7,624 nucleotides of DNA from an uncultured Candidatus Saccharibacteria bacterium (GTDB taxonomy: Bacteria > Patescibacteriota > Saccharimonadia > Saccharimonadales > Saccharimonadaceae): the NCBI GenBank assembly GCA_937902295.1, contig CALGUM010000108.1, positions 1 through 7,624 of the forward strand. The letters run 5' to 3'. The position numbers were made by a program, and so were the translations under genes. The notes under the pieces are model-generated. The model searched no databases and was not told where the DNA came from. It was given only the letters and a program-made list of their open reading frames with translations. Positions 1 through 6,209 of this stretch are shown here, piece by piece; the stretch's first letter is position 1; each line of letters begins with the position of its first letter.

Positions 1-1173
1 ACACACATCGCCCATACTTCCGAGTGCAGCGCGCGGATACGGGGCTTCGCTAGCATCCGCAGACTCAACACGCGATACAATCCGGCGGAACACGTCATTC
101 GCGCGACCCGTCACGTCGATCTCTGGCTGCACATTGCGAAACCGTACCATATTCCCTGCGTCGTCAGTCATTGTAACCTTGAAACTTGTATCACGGTACA
201 GTGACGCGACAGTAAGATATCGCAGGGTTGTCCCAGTATCTTCTGCTGGTGGCAGCACAATAGTGGTGGTACAGAGGTACTCCGGAAGCGGTCCATCGGT
301 GCGACAGACACTTGGCTGCGGACTACTTGGAGCTGGCGGCCCCCCAAGCCCCTCGCTCGAGGCAGTGAGTGGACGATGCATATCAACAGTAGCTAGAGGA
401 ACCTCGTCGGAAATCGACACTCCTGCCCTATCCTCGTCCGGGTACAGGAACACTGCTCGTGCCTGTTCATCTATACGCTCGAGGTTGATGTCGCTTGGCT
501 GATACTGGATTGACCCCACGCGAAGCAGCGACCCTTGATCGGCTCCTATCCATTGCTCGCGGTCTGGCAGCTCAATCGTGGAGGGTTGACCAGTAGAATC
601 TCGAGGCCTTGACTCAAGTTTTGCCGTACTAACAGGCTCTACTCCCAACAGATCAGTCGGTGCAAGCCACTCTATCGTAACTTTGGTAACAGTTGCTCCA
701 TCAGTCTTGAGAGGAATCAAGCGGATATCACCCTCAGACCGGGTTGTACCGATATACGAATCAGTATCTGGTGTGATTTTTACACAGGTATATGCCTGCT
801 GCAGCGCCTCGTCCTCTTCGGTCGTTTTGACCAAGCGCTCATCGTTACTCATACTACCATCGACTGCTCTACCGATGGTGTTACACTGGCGAGTGCTAAT
901 TGCACTAATAATAGTATCGCAGGCACCGGCCGTCTCACCACGTTCGAGACAATCTGTATACCTTGCCAAGACACGCTTGGCATCTTCGGCGCCGGCATTT
1001 GCAGAGTCGAGCGCACTTTGCGCCAAGTCGTTATCTGTCGACTGCTGCTCATCGGACAACATAAGTACAGTAAATCCAACCGTAACTGCCACAAACAGCA
1101 TTGCCGTAAACATCACTACAAACAGTGATACAGCACCTTTTTCTCGTGCTTGTCTATCATGACGACCCTTCAT
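1..1173 (-). CDS. PilX/GspK-like large minor pilin, probable tip subunit (3' end truncated by window edge)
   Basis: An open frame of 391 codons runs from ATG 1171-1173 to base 1 with no stop, so the C-terminus lies outside the window. A basic leader (MKGRHDRQAREKG) precedes AVSLFVVMFTAMLFVAVTVG, a helix (about 14-39) with Phe where other pilins have Glu at mature +5. This absence is typical of PilX and GspK, which cap the pilus. Next comes an Ala-rich helix, LAQSALDSANAGAEDAKRVL (50-69), like the PilX region after the membrane helix. The extracellular part is large: a domain to about residue 270, a Gly/Pro/Ser linker (about 275-288), then a second part to 391. Seven cysteines are visible (75, 85, 97, 130, 290, 301, 391). 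At well over 390 residues it is about twice the size of proteobacterial PilX. Identity is from the N-terminus and gene order; the bulk of the protein was not recognised. Confidence 0.75.
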   Translation of the reverse strand, partial: MKGRHDRQAREKGAVSLFVVMFTAMLFVAVTVGFTVLMLSDEQQSTDNDLAQSALDSANAGAEDAKRVLARYTDCLERGETAGACDTIISAISTRQCNTIGRAVDGSMSNDERLVKTTEEDEALQQAYTCVKITPDTDSYIGTTRSEGDIRLIPLKTDGATVTKVTIEWLAPTDLLGVEPVSTAKLESRPRDSTGQPSTIELPDREQWIGADQGSLLRVGSIQYQPSDINLERIDEQARAVFLYPDEDRAGVSISDEVPLATVDMHRPLTASSEGLGGPPAPSSPQPSVCRTDGPLPEYLCTTTIVLPPAEDTGTTLRYLTVASLYRDTSFKVTMTDDAGNMVRFRNVQPEIDVTGRANDVFRRIVSRVESADASEAPYPRAALGSMGDVC

Positions 1174-1177
1174 ACTT

Positions 1178-1186
1178 CCCCCTTTT
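1178..1186 (-). promoter_or_regulatory. SD of the PilX-like gene
   Basis: AAAAGGGGG on the minus strand, 4 nt before the ATG at 1171-1173. It supports that start and independent translation of this gene after the 30-nt gap. Confidence 0.6.
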
Positions 1187-1192
1187 GTGTCT

Positions 1193-1201
1193 ATCATATC
1201 A
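1193..1201 (-). promoter_or_regulatory. Weak candidate extended -10 upstream of the PilX-like gene
   Basis: The minus strand reads TGATATGAT: TATGAT (1193-1198) with TGN upstream (1199-1201). No -35 hexamer is convincing at 16-18 nt. If used, it would start transcripts near 1186, just ahead of the SD. It lies in the 30-nt gap after the PilW-like gene and could be chance. Confidence 0.22.
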
Positions 1202-1203
1202 TG

Positions 1204-2061
1204 CTACCTTCCTATGCCACCTGTTCGTGCCACAAAGTCAATCTTATTTACTGCGCAGTATTCACCCTGATTATAGGTCGCATCGGCCGGTGGTTTACAG
1301 CGCACATCACCCTCGATGAGACCTTCGTCACCCGCCTGCGTACCAAGTACCATTTTAATGTAATAGAACGTCGATACGGCGGTTAAGTCTGTGGTGCTCA
1401 CATCAATATCGGAGCGAGTTTCGATAGAAAAATCGTACAACACAAGTTCATTATTACCTGCACCAAATACATTCATAAACTCGTCTGCATCTCCCAACAT
1501 CCGGTCTTGATCCGTGAGAGCATCGACTTTCGGGTGACACAGCTGTTTGCCTGGATCTTTCTTTTTCACAAATCGCACAGGTGTTGGATTACCCGAACTA
1601 GTGGTCATAAACTGTATCTTGCCACCTTCGTACTCAAGCGCCCCGGCCGCGCTGTTATAGTCTACGAGGCGTGGGTTATAGGATTTAAGTGCTGCCCCGG
1701 TATTCCAGGCGTATGAATACGACCCTGTGCACAAGCGGCCGCCTGCCTCGTTCTCGTAATAATCCGCACTTGTACCCCAAATATCTTCGAGTGATTGTCC
1801 TGTGGTCATTTCCTCACTCGTCCTATCTTCATACTGCAGTCCAAACGCATCGACACTAGCGACACTCTGCTGCATATCTCGCACCACGGTACGCGACACC
1901 TGGTTCACTTCTTTGAGCGTTAACCCTTTGTTATAGAGCCCCATTATCAAAATAATAATGAGAGAGATCATCACGAGGAGCGACCCGATAAACGCCATGG
2001 ATATCATCAACTCCACTAGCGTAAATCCTTTTGTTCGACCACGTCTATTCATTCGGTACAT
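1204..2061 (-). CDS. Prepilin-like minor pilin, PilW-like
   Basis: A 285-residue prepilin-like protein. A strongly basic 12-residue leader ending GRTKG precedes FTLVELMISMAFIGSLLVMI, with Phe +1 and Glu +5 and a long hydrophobic helix (about 13-42). The following NQVSRTVVRDMQQSV helix is of the type seen in PilW/GspJ proteins, where minor pilins pack against each other. The C-terminal domain has four cysteines (C111, C175, C255, C269) and ends in a strand-like IDFVARTGG segment. Met4 is an alternative start, but the SD fits Met1. The gene overlaps the PilV-like gene and is followed after 30 nt by the PilX-like gene. The likely role is a subunit of the pilus tip or priming complex. The C-terminal domain gave no further recognisable motif. 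Confidence 0.8.
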   Translation of the reverse strand: MYRMNRRGRTKGFTLVELMISMAFIGSLLVMISLIIILIMGLYNKGLTLKEVNQVSRTVVRDMQQSVASVDAFGLQYEDRTSEEMTTGQSLEDIWGTSADYYENEAGGRLCTGSYSYAWNTGAALKSYNPRLVDYNSAAGALEYEGGKIQFMTTSSGNPTPVRFVKKKDPGKQLCHPKVDALTDQDRMLGDADEFMNVFGAGNNELVLYDFSIETRSDIDVSTTDLTAVSTFYYIKMVLGTQAGDEGLIEGDVRCKPPADATYNQGEYCAVNKIDFVARTGGIGR

Positions 2062-2662
2062 ACAACCTCACTATCGTTCCTAGTTTCATGAGACCCGTTC
2101 CAACGCCAGACGACTCCCAGCATGCTCGAATATGGAAATCATAGTATTTGGTATTAGTGAGCGTAGGAGTCTGAGCATTATTGTTATAAACGGCCTCGAC
2201 CCACAGCATATTCGATATCATGTTACCAGGATCTACCTCTTGCACCTGAGCAAACGTCGCCGCATCGTCAAACCGATCATGGATCACCGTTCCATTGATG
2301 GGATGAATGAAAAATGCTCCGGGAGGTATATTTGTCACTGTGCATTGCTCGACAGTCGCTATGTCGTCGTAAGGTTGTGCTGCACTTCCCGCACGCGAAA
2401 TCGCCTTGTCCCACTGCTCGGCAACTTGATTAGATGCCCGGCCAGCGGACGTAAGCTTGCCGTTATTCAGATGTCGTAGTAGCTCCGCCTGAGTGTCAAT
2501 TTGATTACGGACCAGAGAAATCTCAAGCGAGTTTTGGGCCGATGACACCCCTTGGTTCATAATCACAATCGCCCCGACAACCACCGCACTCAAAATAGCA
2601 AATGCCAGTAGCACCTCGATAAGGGTATCGCCACGCTCCTGTTGGCGTACTTGTCTTAACAC
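2045..2662 (-). CDS. Prepilin-like minor pilin, PilV-like
   Basis: A 205-residue protein starting at GTG. Leader of 11 residues ending QQERG, then DTLIEVLLAFAILSAVVVGA with Glu at mature +5; the TLIEVLLAFAIL pattern is the usual PilV/GspI one. The first mature residue would be Asp rather than the common Phe or Met. One hydrophobic helix (about 12-35) is followed by a helical region (QNSLEISLVRNQIDTQAELLRHL) and a soluble domain with two cysteines, C107 and C181, which could pair outside the membrane. It overlaps the upstream gene by 7 nt and the next by 17 nt, in the FimT-PilV-PilW-PilX order seen in many T4P minor pilin operons. The likely role is in the tip/priming complex. The name is by motif and position, not by a match over the whole length. 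Confidence 0.8.
   Translation of the reverse strand: MLRQVRQQERGDTLIEVLLAFAILSAVVVGAIVIMNQGVSSAQNSLEISLVRNQIDTQAELLRHLNNGKLTSAGRASNQVAEQWDKAISRAGSAAQPYDDIATVEQCTVTNIPPGAFFIHPINGTVIHDRFDDAATFAQVQEVDPGNMISNMLWVEAVYNNNAQTPTLTNTKYYDFHIRACWESSGVGTGLMKLGTIVRLYVPNE
2066..2069 (-). promoter_or_regulatory. SD selecting the first of two ATGs of the PilW-like gene
   Basis: GAGG on the minus strand is 4 nt from the ATG at 2059-2061 but 13 nt from the in-frame ATG at 2050-2052. This favours the upstream start, which gives a 17-nt overlap with the PilV-like gene. Confidence 0.5.
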
Positions 2663-3381
2663 TCTGGATCTCCATCGCCCATGCGTGTTTCGATATCACC
2701 AGCACTTGTGGCACTTTTATTGATCACTATTGCCTGGCGCACCCCAGGATCGAGCGGCCCATCTGGGTCAGCTACACAAAACTGTGCTGGTTCATTACTC
2801 GATGTCGGATGATCAATACTGGCTCCTAGGTTATTATACGGTACAGAATTAAGCGCAGAGGTGAGCAAATTGTAGGTCACAACCGCTCCGTCCGTCGGCG
2901 ATCGTAGGATCAAAATTGCCATAGCAGTAGGCTCATCACCCCCAGGCCTTACCGCGAGCAACCCGCCGTTAAATGCGCGTGGTTCACTTGTTCCCTCGAC
3001 CTGCTCAAAACTGTAACGAGCGGTCATCTCAGACTCCCTCTCATCACGCACTTTCGCTACTACCGGGCTTACTTTCAGCGCAGCCCCACCATCTACAATC
3101 TCCAAGAGACGACCTGAATAAAAACATTCAGAGGTCCCCCAAGTGCGCACAGTCAGTGCGGGGTCGCAGGGATCAGCGGTATCACGCGAGTTTGTCAAGC
3201 TGTACACCCTGTCATACTCCACGGCAATCGCACTGCGGATTGATTCAACACCATCGCGGTACCGCTGCGCATTAAGCGAACCGGTAGCGCTCGACATTAT
3301 ACCCGCAACCATAAGGCCTGTCACAGCCAAAAATAGCATGACTTCAATGATAGTAAAACCGGGAGATATTCTGGTGCCCAT
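2656..3381 (-). CDS. Prepilin-like minor pilin, FimT/GspH-like position
   Basis: A 241-residue prepilin-like protein. A very short leader (8 residues, MGTRISPG) precedes FTIIEVMLFLAVTGLMVAGI, giving Phe at +1 and Glu at +5, with Pro instead of the usual Lys or Arg before the cleaved Gly. The single N-terminal hydrophobic helix (about 9-29) leads into a helical stretch (SLNAQRYRDGVESIRSAIA) and a large C-terminal domain. It has four cysteines: C72, C86, C202, and C241 as the last residue. The start is the only sensible one, since an in-frame TGA lies two codons upstream. It is the first gene of the minor pilin block and overlaps the next gene by 7 nt. By position it matches FimT/GspH, which helps prime the pilus or build the tip. 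The C-terminal domain was not recognised, so the subfamily is inference. Confidence 0.78.
   Translation of the reverse strand: MGTRISPGFTIIEVMLFLAVTGLMVAGIMSSATGSLNAQRYRDGVESIRSAIAVEYDRVYSLTNSRDTADPCDPALTVRTWGTSECFYSGRLLEIVDGGAALKVSPVVAKVRDERESEMTARYSFEQVEGTSEPRAFNGGLLAVRPGGDEPTAMAILILRSPTDGAVVTYNLLTSALNSVPYNNLGASIDHPTSSNEPAQFCVADPDGPLDPGVRQAIVINKSATSAGDIETRMGDGDPEC
2670..2673 (-). promoter_or_regulatory. SD supporting a GTG start for the PilV-like gene
   Basis: GGAG on the minus strand lies 7 nt upstream of GTG (2660-2662), inside the end of the preceding gene. The GTG overlaps that gene's TAA (2656-2658), an arrangement that favours translational coupling. Confidence 0.6.
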
Positions 3382-3389
3382 TTGTCATG

Positions 3390-3420
3390 ATTATAGCATA
3401 AGCGCTATAGTTTAGAACAA
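3390..3420 (-). promoter_or_regulatory. Promoter of the minor pilin operon, placed for a leaderless start
   Basis: The minus strand has a perfect TATAAT (3390-3395) preceded by TGC (3396-3398), i.e. an extended -10. A weak TTGTTC (3415-3420) sits 19 nt upstream as a -35 candidate, overlapping the pilD stop. Only 8 nt separate TATAAT from the ATG at 3379-3381, so transcription should start at, or within a nucleotide or two of, the start codon. No SD-like sequence is present. Confidence 0.6.
3392..3409. promoter_or_regulatory. Inverted repeat overlapping the minor pilin -10 box
   Basis: TATAGC (3392-3397), a 6-nt spacer ATAAGC, then GCTATA (3404-3409): a perfect 6-bp dyad covering the extended -10. 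It contains the 12-mer AGCATAAGCGCT (3395-3406) also found at the pilA start site. It has no T run and little GC, so an operator is more likely than a terminator. The short arms could also arise by chance in AT-rich promoter DNA. Confidence 0.35.
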
Positions 3421-4314
3421 CATTGCACTGAGGTAAAAGTCTAGAATTCTCTGACCAAACAGGAACGTGACGACAAACGCCACAATAAGGAATGGACCAA
3501 AAGGCACTCGGGTGCCGCGCTCGAGCTTATTTTTGAGCATGAGCGGCAGCAATACCACGCAGCCTATTAGGTTTGCGAGAAACACAAGGAGCACGCCGTG
3601 CTCCCACGATGGCAACATAAGAGCGAATGGCACGAGTAGCTTGACGTCGCCCAGCCCTACCCATGCACCGCGCGATATCACATAGAGCAACCCGTAGAAC
3701 CCAGGTAGTACCGCCAATGTATAGCCAAGTGCTAGTACCTCACCGGTTAACGCATCGTTCGGCACATCAGCAAGCGAAAGGCCGACATATAGCACCGCTA
3801 TCGCTAGTAGGCTCCACGTCAGTGTGTCGAGCAGCAAAAACCACTTGGCGTCGTACATCCAGTGGATCGCAAGCACCACAAGCGCAACAAGCCATAGCAC
3901 AAATAGCACAATACCAAGCGGTGTAAATTCAAACGGCCAGGCCATGTAGGACACCACAAACCCTGTGCCTAGTAACACCTCCGCCCATAGTTCCATCCTA
4001 CCGATAGGTTGCTTACAGGTGCGACAGCGACCTTTTGTGGCAAGCCAGCTCACGACTGGTATCATGTCGTACCACGCGAGCTGACGCCCACAGTGAAGAC
4101 ACAGCGACCTATCCCGCGTAACCGTTCGAGACGTGTCGTTCAACCGTTTGACCTGCGCGGCATCCTCTTTGGTTACTTGCTCCCCTGCCGCCGTGTCAGC
4201 GCGTAACTGTGCTGCGCGCAGACGCCAAACCGAGGCAGCAGCAAAACTTCCGAGTGCCGAGCCAAACACAAACAGCGCAACTATAGTATAAAGATCAATC
4301 ATAAGCTCTATCAT
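3412..4314 (-). CDS. pilD: PilD, bifunctional prepilin peptidase / N-methyltransferase (A24 family)
   Basis: A polytopic membrane aspartyl protease of 300 residues that trims the leaders of all the prepilins here and methylates the new N-terminus. Visible: a first membrane helix with GSALGSF (about 18-24); a cytoplasmic domain with two Cys pairs, CLHC (72-75) and CRTC (97-100), plus the WYDMIPVVSWL motif (81-91), typical of the bifunctional enzymes; then six or seven further hydrophobic segments. The catalytic Asp candidates are D155 or D163 in YDAKWFLLLD and D223 in GLGDVKL; PFGPFL (271-276) is also conserved. About 35 charged, polar residues (36-70) separate helix 1 from the first Cys pair, longer than in many homologues. 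The start is uncertain. The first ATG has AAGG only 1 nt away, and a second ATG at 4300-4302 (Met5) also gives a sensible N-terminus. The gene lies downstream of the pilA terminator. Confidence 0.93.
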   Translation of the reverse strand: MIELMIDLYTIVALFVFGSALGSFAAASVWRLRAAQLRADTAAGEQVTKEDAAQVKRLNDTSRTVTRDRSLCLHCGRQLAWYDMIPVVSWLATKGRCRTCKQPIGRMELWAEVLLGTGFVVSYMAWPFEFTPLGIVLFVLWLVALVVLAIHWMYDAKWFLLLDTLTWSLLAIAVLYVGLSLADVPNDALTGEVLALGYTLAVLPGFYGLLYVISRGAWVGLGDVKLLVPFALMLPSWEHGVLLVFLANLIGCVVLLPLMLKNKLERGTRVPFGPFLIVAFVVTFLFGQRILDFYLSAMLF

Positions 4315-4328
4315 ACCTTATCTCGCCC

Positions 4329-4364
4329 AAAAAAAGAAAACCCCGCGACCTACAGGGTTTTCTT
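4329..4364 (-). terminator. Intrinsic terminator after pilA
   Basis: On the minus strand the 10-nt arm AAGAAAACCC (4355-4364) is separated by an 11-nt loop from its perfect complement GGGTTTTCTT (4334-4343). A run of seven T (4329-4335) overlaps the foot of the stem and continues past it. It starts 18 nt after the pilA stop and lies just before pilD, so it should end most pilA transcripts and lower pilD expression. On the plus strand there is no comparable T run after the stem. Confidence 0.88.
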
Positions 4365-4382
4365 GAGGTTATATGCAATACC

Positions 4383-4877
4383 TTATGCTTCGGTACAGTG
4401 GAACCCGCCACCTTCGAGAGGTTTGACGATAGCTACTTTGCGCGCATTAGTACTTATATTACCTGTAACATTTTCTCCGTCACAACTAGCACCAGGATAG
4501 AAGTATATGTGATTTGCTCTGTCTGCAGAGAATTCTTGTGGCTGCGATGCAGAGCCTGTCCTGATAACTTGGGCATCATAATTCTCTCCAGAGGGATCGG
4601 CAAATGCATCATTATTTATCCTCAGTGAACTGCCAAAAAAGTTGTTATAGGCACCACTGTTTGCTTGCGGCAGTTGACCTCGATTACGACCTTTGTGATT
4701 CGTCAAAGCTGATTGCAAGCGACTCACGTCGTTCTGACGGGCGCTGTCTCGCTGGTTACGTTGCAGTGCAGGTAACGCAATAAACACCATGAGCATGATA
4801 AGTGCGGCGATTGCGAGCACCAAGACAACCTCGATGATGGTAAACCCTTCATCTTGCTGTTTCTGTACTTTATTCAT
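4383..4877 (-). CDS. pilA: Type IV prepilin, probable major pilin (PilA-like)
   Basis: A 164-residue prepilin using the ATG chosen by its SD site; an in-frame ATG at 4896-4898 would add seven residues and place the SD inside the gene. The 11-residue leader ends in DEG, and PilD would cut between Gly11 and Phe12 to expose FTIIEVVLV, with the conserved Glu at mature position 5. A hydrophobic alpha1 helix (about 12-38) is followed by a polar amphipathic stretch rich in Arg, Gln and Asn, then a small globular domain. Two cysteines, C132 and C161 near the C-terminus, could form the D-loop disulfide of type IVa pilins. Reasons to see it as the major subunit: it is the smallest pilin here, lies next to pilC, and has its own strong promoter, SD and terminator. 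It could still be a pseudopilin, since other pilin genes may exist outside the window. Confidence 0.82.
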   Translation of the reverse strand: MNKVQKQQDEGFTIIEVVLVLAIAALIMLMVFIALPALQRNQRDSARQNDVSRLQSALTNHKGRNRGQLPQANSGAYNNFFGSSLRINNDAFADPSGENYDAQVIRTGSASQPQEFSADRANHIYFYPGASCDGENVTGNISTNARKVAIVKPLEGGGFHCTEA

Positions 4878-4887
4878 AAGAATTTTT

Positions 4888-4894
4888 CCACCTT
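4888..4894 (-). promoter_or_regulatory. Ribosome binding site that fixes the pilA start
   Basis: The minus strand reads AAGGTGG, followed by a 10-nt spacer and ATG at 4875-4877. The site lies inside the reading frame of the upstream ATG at 4896-4898, which itself has no SD. This favours the downstream ATG and a short, basic prepilin leader. Confidence 0.7.
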
Positions 4895-4934
4895 TCATAT
4901 GAACTGTGAAGTTAGTTAGGTTATTTTCTACTGC

Positions 4935-4953
4935 GCATAGCAGCGCTTATGCT
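4935..4953 (-). promoter_or_regulatory. Possible operator or leader dyad at the pilA transcription start
   Basis: The minus strand reads AGCATAAGCGCT (4942-4953) immediately after the -10 box. It forms part of an imperfect dyad, GCATA-N8-TATGC (4935-4952), next to further GCGC-containing small stems. The same 12-mer occurs in opposite orientation at the minor pilin promoter (3395-3406). The position over the transcription start suits a regulator site or a 5' mRNA hairpin; the sequence cannot tell which. Confidence 0.35.
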
Positions 4954-4954
4954 T

Positions 4955-4983
4955 ATCATACTCCAGTCTTTTCACGCTGTCCA
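4955..4983 (-). promoter_or_regulatory. Near-consensus sigma70-type promoter for pilA
   Basis: On the minus strand, TGGACA (plus positions 4978-4983) is followed by exactly 17 nt and then TATGAT (4955-4960). Each hexamer differs from consensus at one position. The expected start of transcription is near 4948, giving a leader of about 70 nt before the pilA ATG. The promoter begins just after the pilC stop codon (4992-4994). It implies that the pilin gene is transcribed separately from, or in addition to, the motor operon. This is predicted from sequence only. Confidence 0.68.
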
Positions 4984-4991
4984 TAGCGTAA

Positions 4992-6206
4992 TCAGAGATT
5001 GCCACCGGTCTCCGTGACGAGATTGTAGATCGGGAACAAGATAGCCATCACAATACCACCAGCGAAAAACGCCATCACGATCATCAAAATCGGCTCAATC
5101 GTGGTCGATATCGCTTTGATTTGTTCGTCAAGTTCATCTTCGTACACTTTTGCTACTTTGCCCATCATTTGGTCTATTTGCCCTGACTGCTCACCGATTC
5201 GAATCATCTGCGGAATGAGTAAATCGATATAATCCTGGTCTTTGAGCGCCTTCGAGAGCGCCGTACCTCCCTTCACCATCTCCTCGGCGTTGAGAATACT
5301 CCGACTCACATAGGTGTTATTTACAGATTCAGCAGAAATTCTAAGCATATCGAGCATTGGCACGCCAGTACTTAGTAGCGTCTCTCCCGTACGCGTAAAT
5401 CGCGCCATGTAGAGTTTTCGGAACAGCCCTTTGATGGGCGGCATATTGAGCTTGAGTGTATCGAGTACACGTATACCAGACTCTGTATGCAAGTACTGAC
5501 GCAGGAAATAAATACCGGCCGCGCCAACGATAGCGACTAACCACCAAAACTGCACTACAAAATCCGACGTCGCCACCAGAGCTGCGGTGAGAAATGGCAA
5601 GTCTTTGCCGAGTCCATCGTAGAGTTTAGACACCTGTGGCACAATAGTCACCAACATGAATATAATCACTGCAATAATCACAAGCATCACAATCGACGGA
5701 TAGTACATTGCACCACGAATTTTTCGGATTGATTCGGCATCCTTTTCCTGCTGATCCGCGATGCGACGAAGTGCCTTTTCGAGGGTACCGGAAATCTCAC
5801 CAGCGCGTATGAGCGCGAGATACACTTTATCAAATACCTGCGGATGTTTGGCGAACGAATCTACCAGCGTACGCCCAGATTCAATAGACACAATAATATC
5901 TTGTACAACTGCGCGCATTTTTGGATTTGATGTCTGCTCGACAATTGTATTGAGGCTCTGTGAGAGTGGCAAGCCTGCTTCGATCAAAGTAGCCAGAGAA
6001 CGAGTAAAGTTTACCTTGTCTTTGCTTGTGATGCGCTGCGTGAGGCGTGTGAGTAGATTGCCGTCTGCTTCTTCACGAATATCAAGCGGCGACAACCCCT
6101 GGGCACTCAGTAGCTTTGCAGCTTCGCGCTCAGAATCAGCCTGAACAACAGACTTTACGATCTTTTGGGTCCCTTGATCTCTCGCCGAATAGATATATCG
6201 CTGCAT
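4992..6206 (-). CDS. pilC: PilC, type IV pilus inner-membrane platform protein
   Basis: A complete 404-residue protein, the normal PilC/GspF length. It has a cytoplasmic N-terminal segment (about 1-60) beginning with the family-typical YIYSARD. Two GspF repeats follow, about 68-191 and 268-392, each with the FTRxxxTLxxxGxPxxxxL signature (VNFTRSLATLIEAGLPL and ARFTRTGETLLSTGVPM). Hydrophobic segments lie at about 170-192, 218-236 and 371-394. The C-terminal repeat has the conserved IEPILMIVMAFFAGGIVMAI and FPIYNL pattern. PilC sits in the cytoplasmic membrane and couples PilB and PilT rotation to pilin insertion or removal. Start choice: ATG at 6204-6206 with AAGGGG at 6214-6219, 7 nt upstream, and only 3 nt after the pilT stop. 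It ends with TGA, so TGA is read as stop in this organism. Confidence 0.96.
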   Translation of the reverse strand: MQRYIYSARDQGTQKIVKSVVQADSEREAAKLLSAQGLSPLDIREEADGNLLTRLTQRITSKDKVNFTRSLATLIEAGLPLSQSLNTIVEQTSNPKMRAVVQDIIVSIESGRTLVDSFAKHPQVFDKVYLALIRAGEISGTLEKALRRIADQQEKDAESIRKIRGAMYYPSIVMLVIIAVIIFMLVTIVPQVSKLYDGLGKDLPFLTAALVATSDFVVQFWWLVAIVGAAGIYFLRQYLHTESGIRVLDTLKLNMPPIKGLFRKLYMARFTRTGETLLSTGVPMLDMLRISAESVNNTYVSRSILNAEEMVKGGTALSKALKDQDYIDLLIPQMIRIGEQSGQIDQMMGKVAKVYEDELDEQIKAISTTIEPILMIVMAFFAGGIVMAILFPIYNLVTETGGNL

Positions 6207-6209
6207 GTT

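Noticed and set aside
134..502. Plus-strand open frame of 122 codons
   Set aside because: Antisense to the C-terminal part of the PilX-like gene, with no SD, motif or neighbour on that strand.
683..1162. Plus-strand open frame of 159 codons
   Set aside because: Lies wholly antisense to the PilX-like gene, whose frame is open across the full 391 codons with a pilin N-terminus. The plus-strand product is Ser-rich with no recognisable motif.
2523..2714. Minus-strand frame of 63 codons across the FimT-like/PilV-like junction
   Set aside because: Out of frame with both genes, which are each complete and joined by an ordinary 7-nt overlap. No sign of a frameshift product.
4878..4898. Seven-codon N-terminal extension of pilA from the ATG at 4896-4898
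   Set aside because: No SD upstream, and the strong AAGGTGG of the next ATG lies inside this extension. The shorter leader is the normal prepilin form.
4954..4959. Plus-strand -10-like TATCAT that could drive antisense RNA into pilC
   Set aside because: It is the complement of the well-supported pilA -10 region and has no credible plus-strand -35.
5761..6144. Plus-strand open frame of 127 codons
   Set aside because: Antisense to the first PilC domain; codon-shadow composition and no domain.
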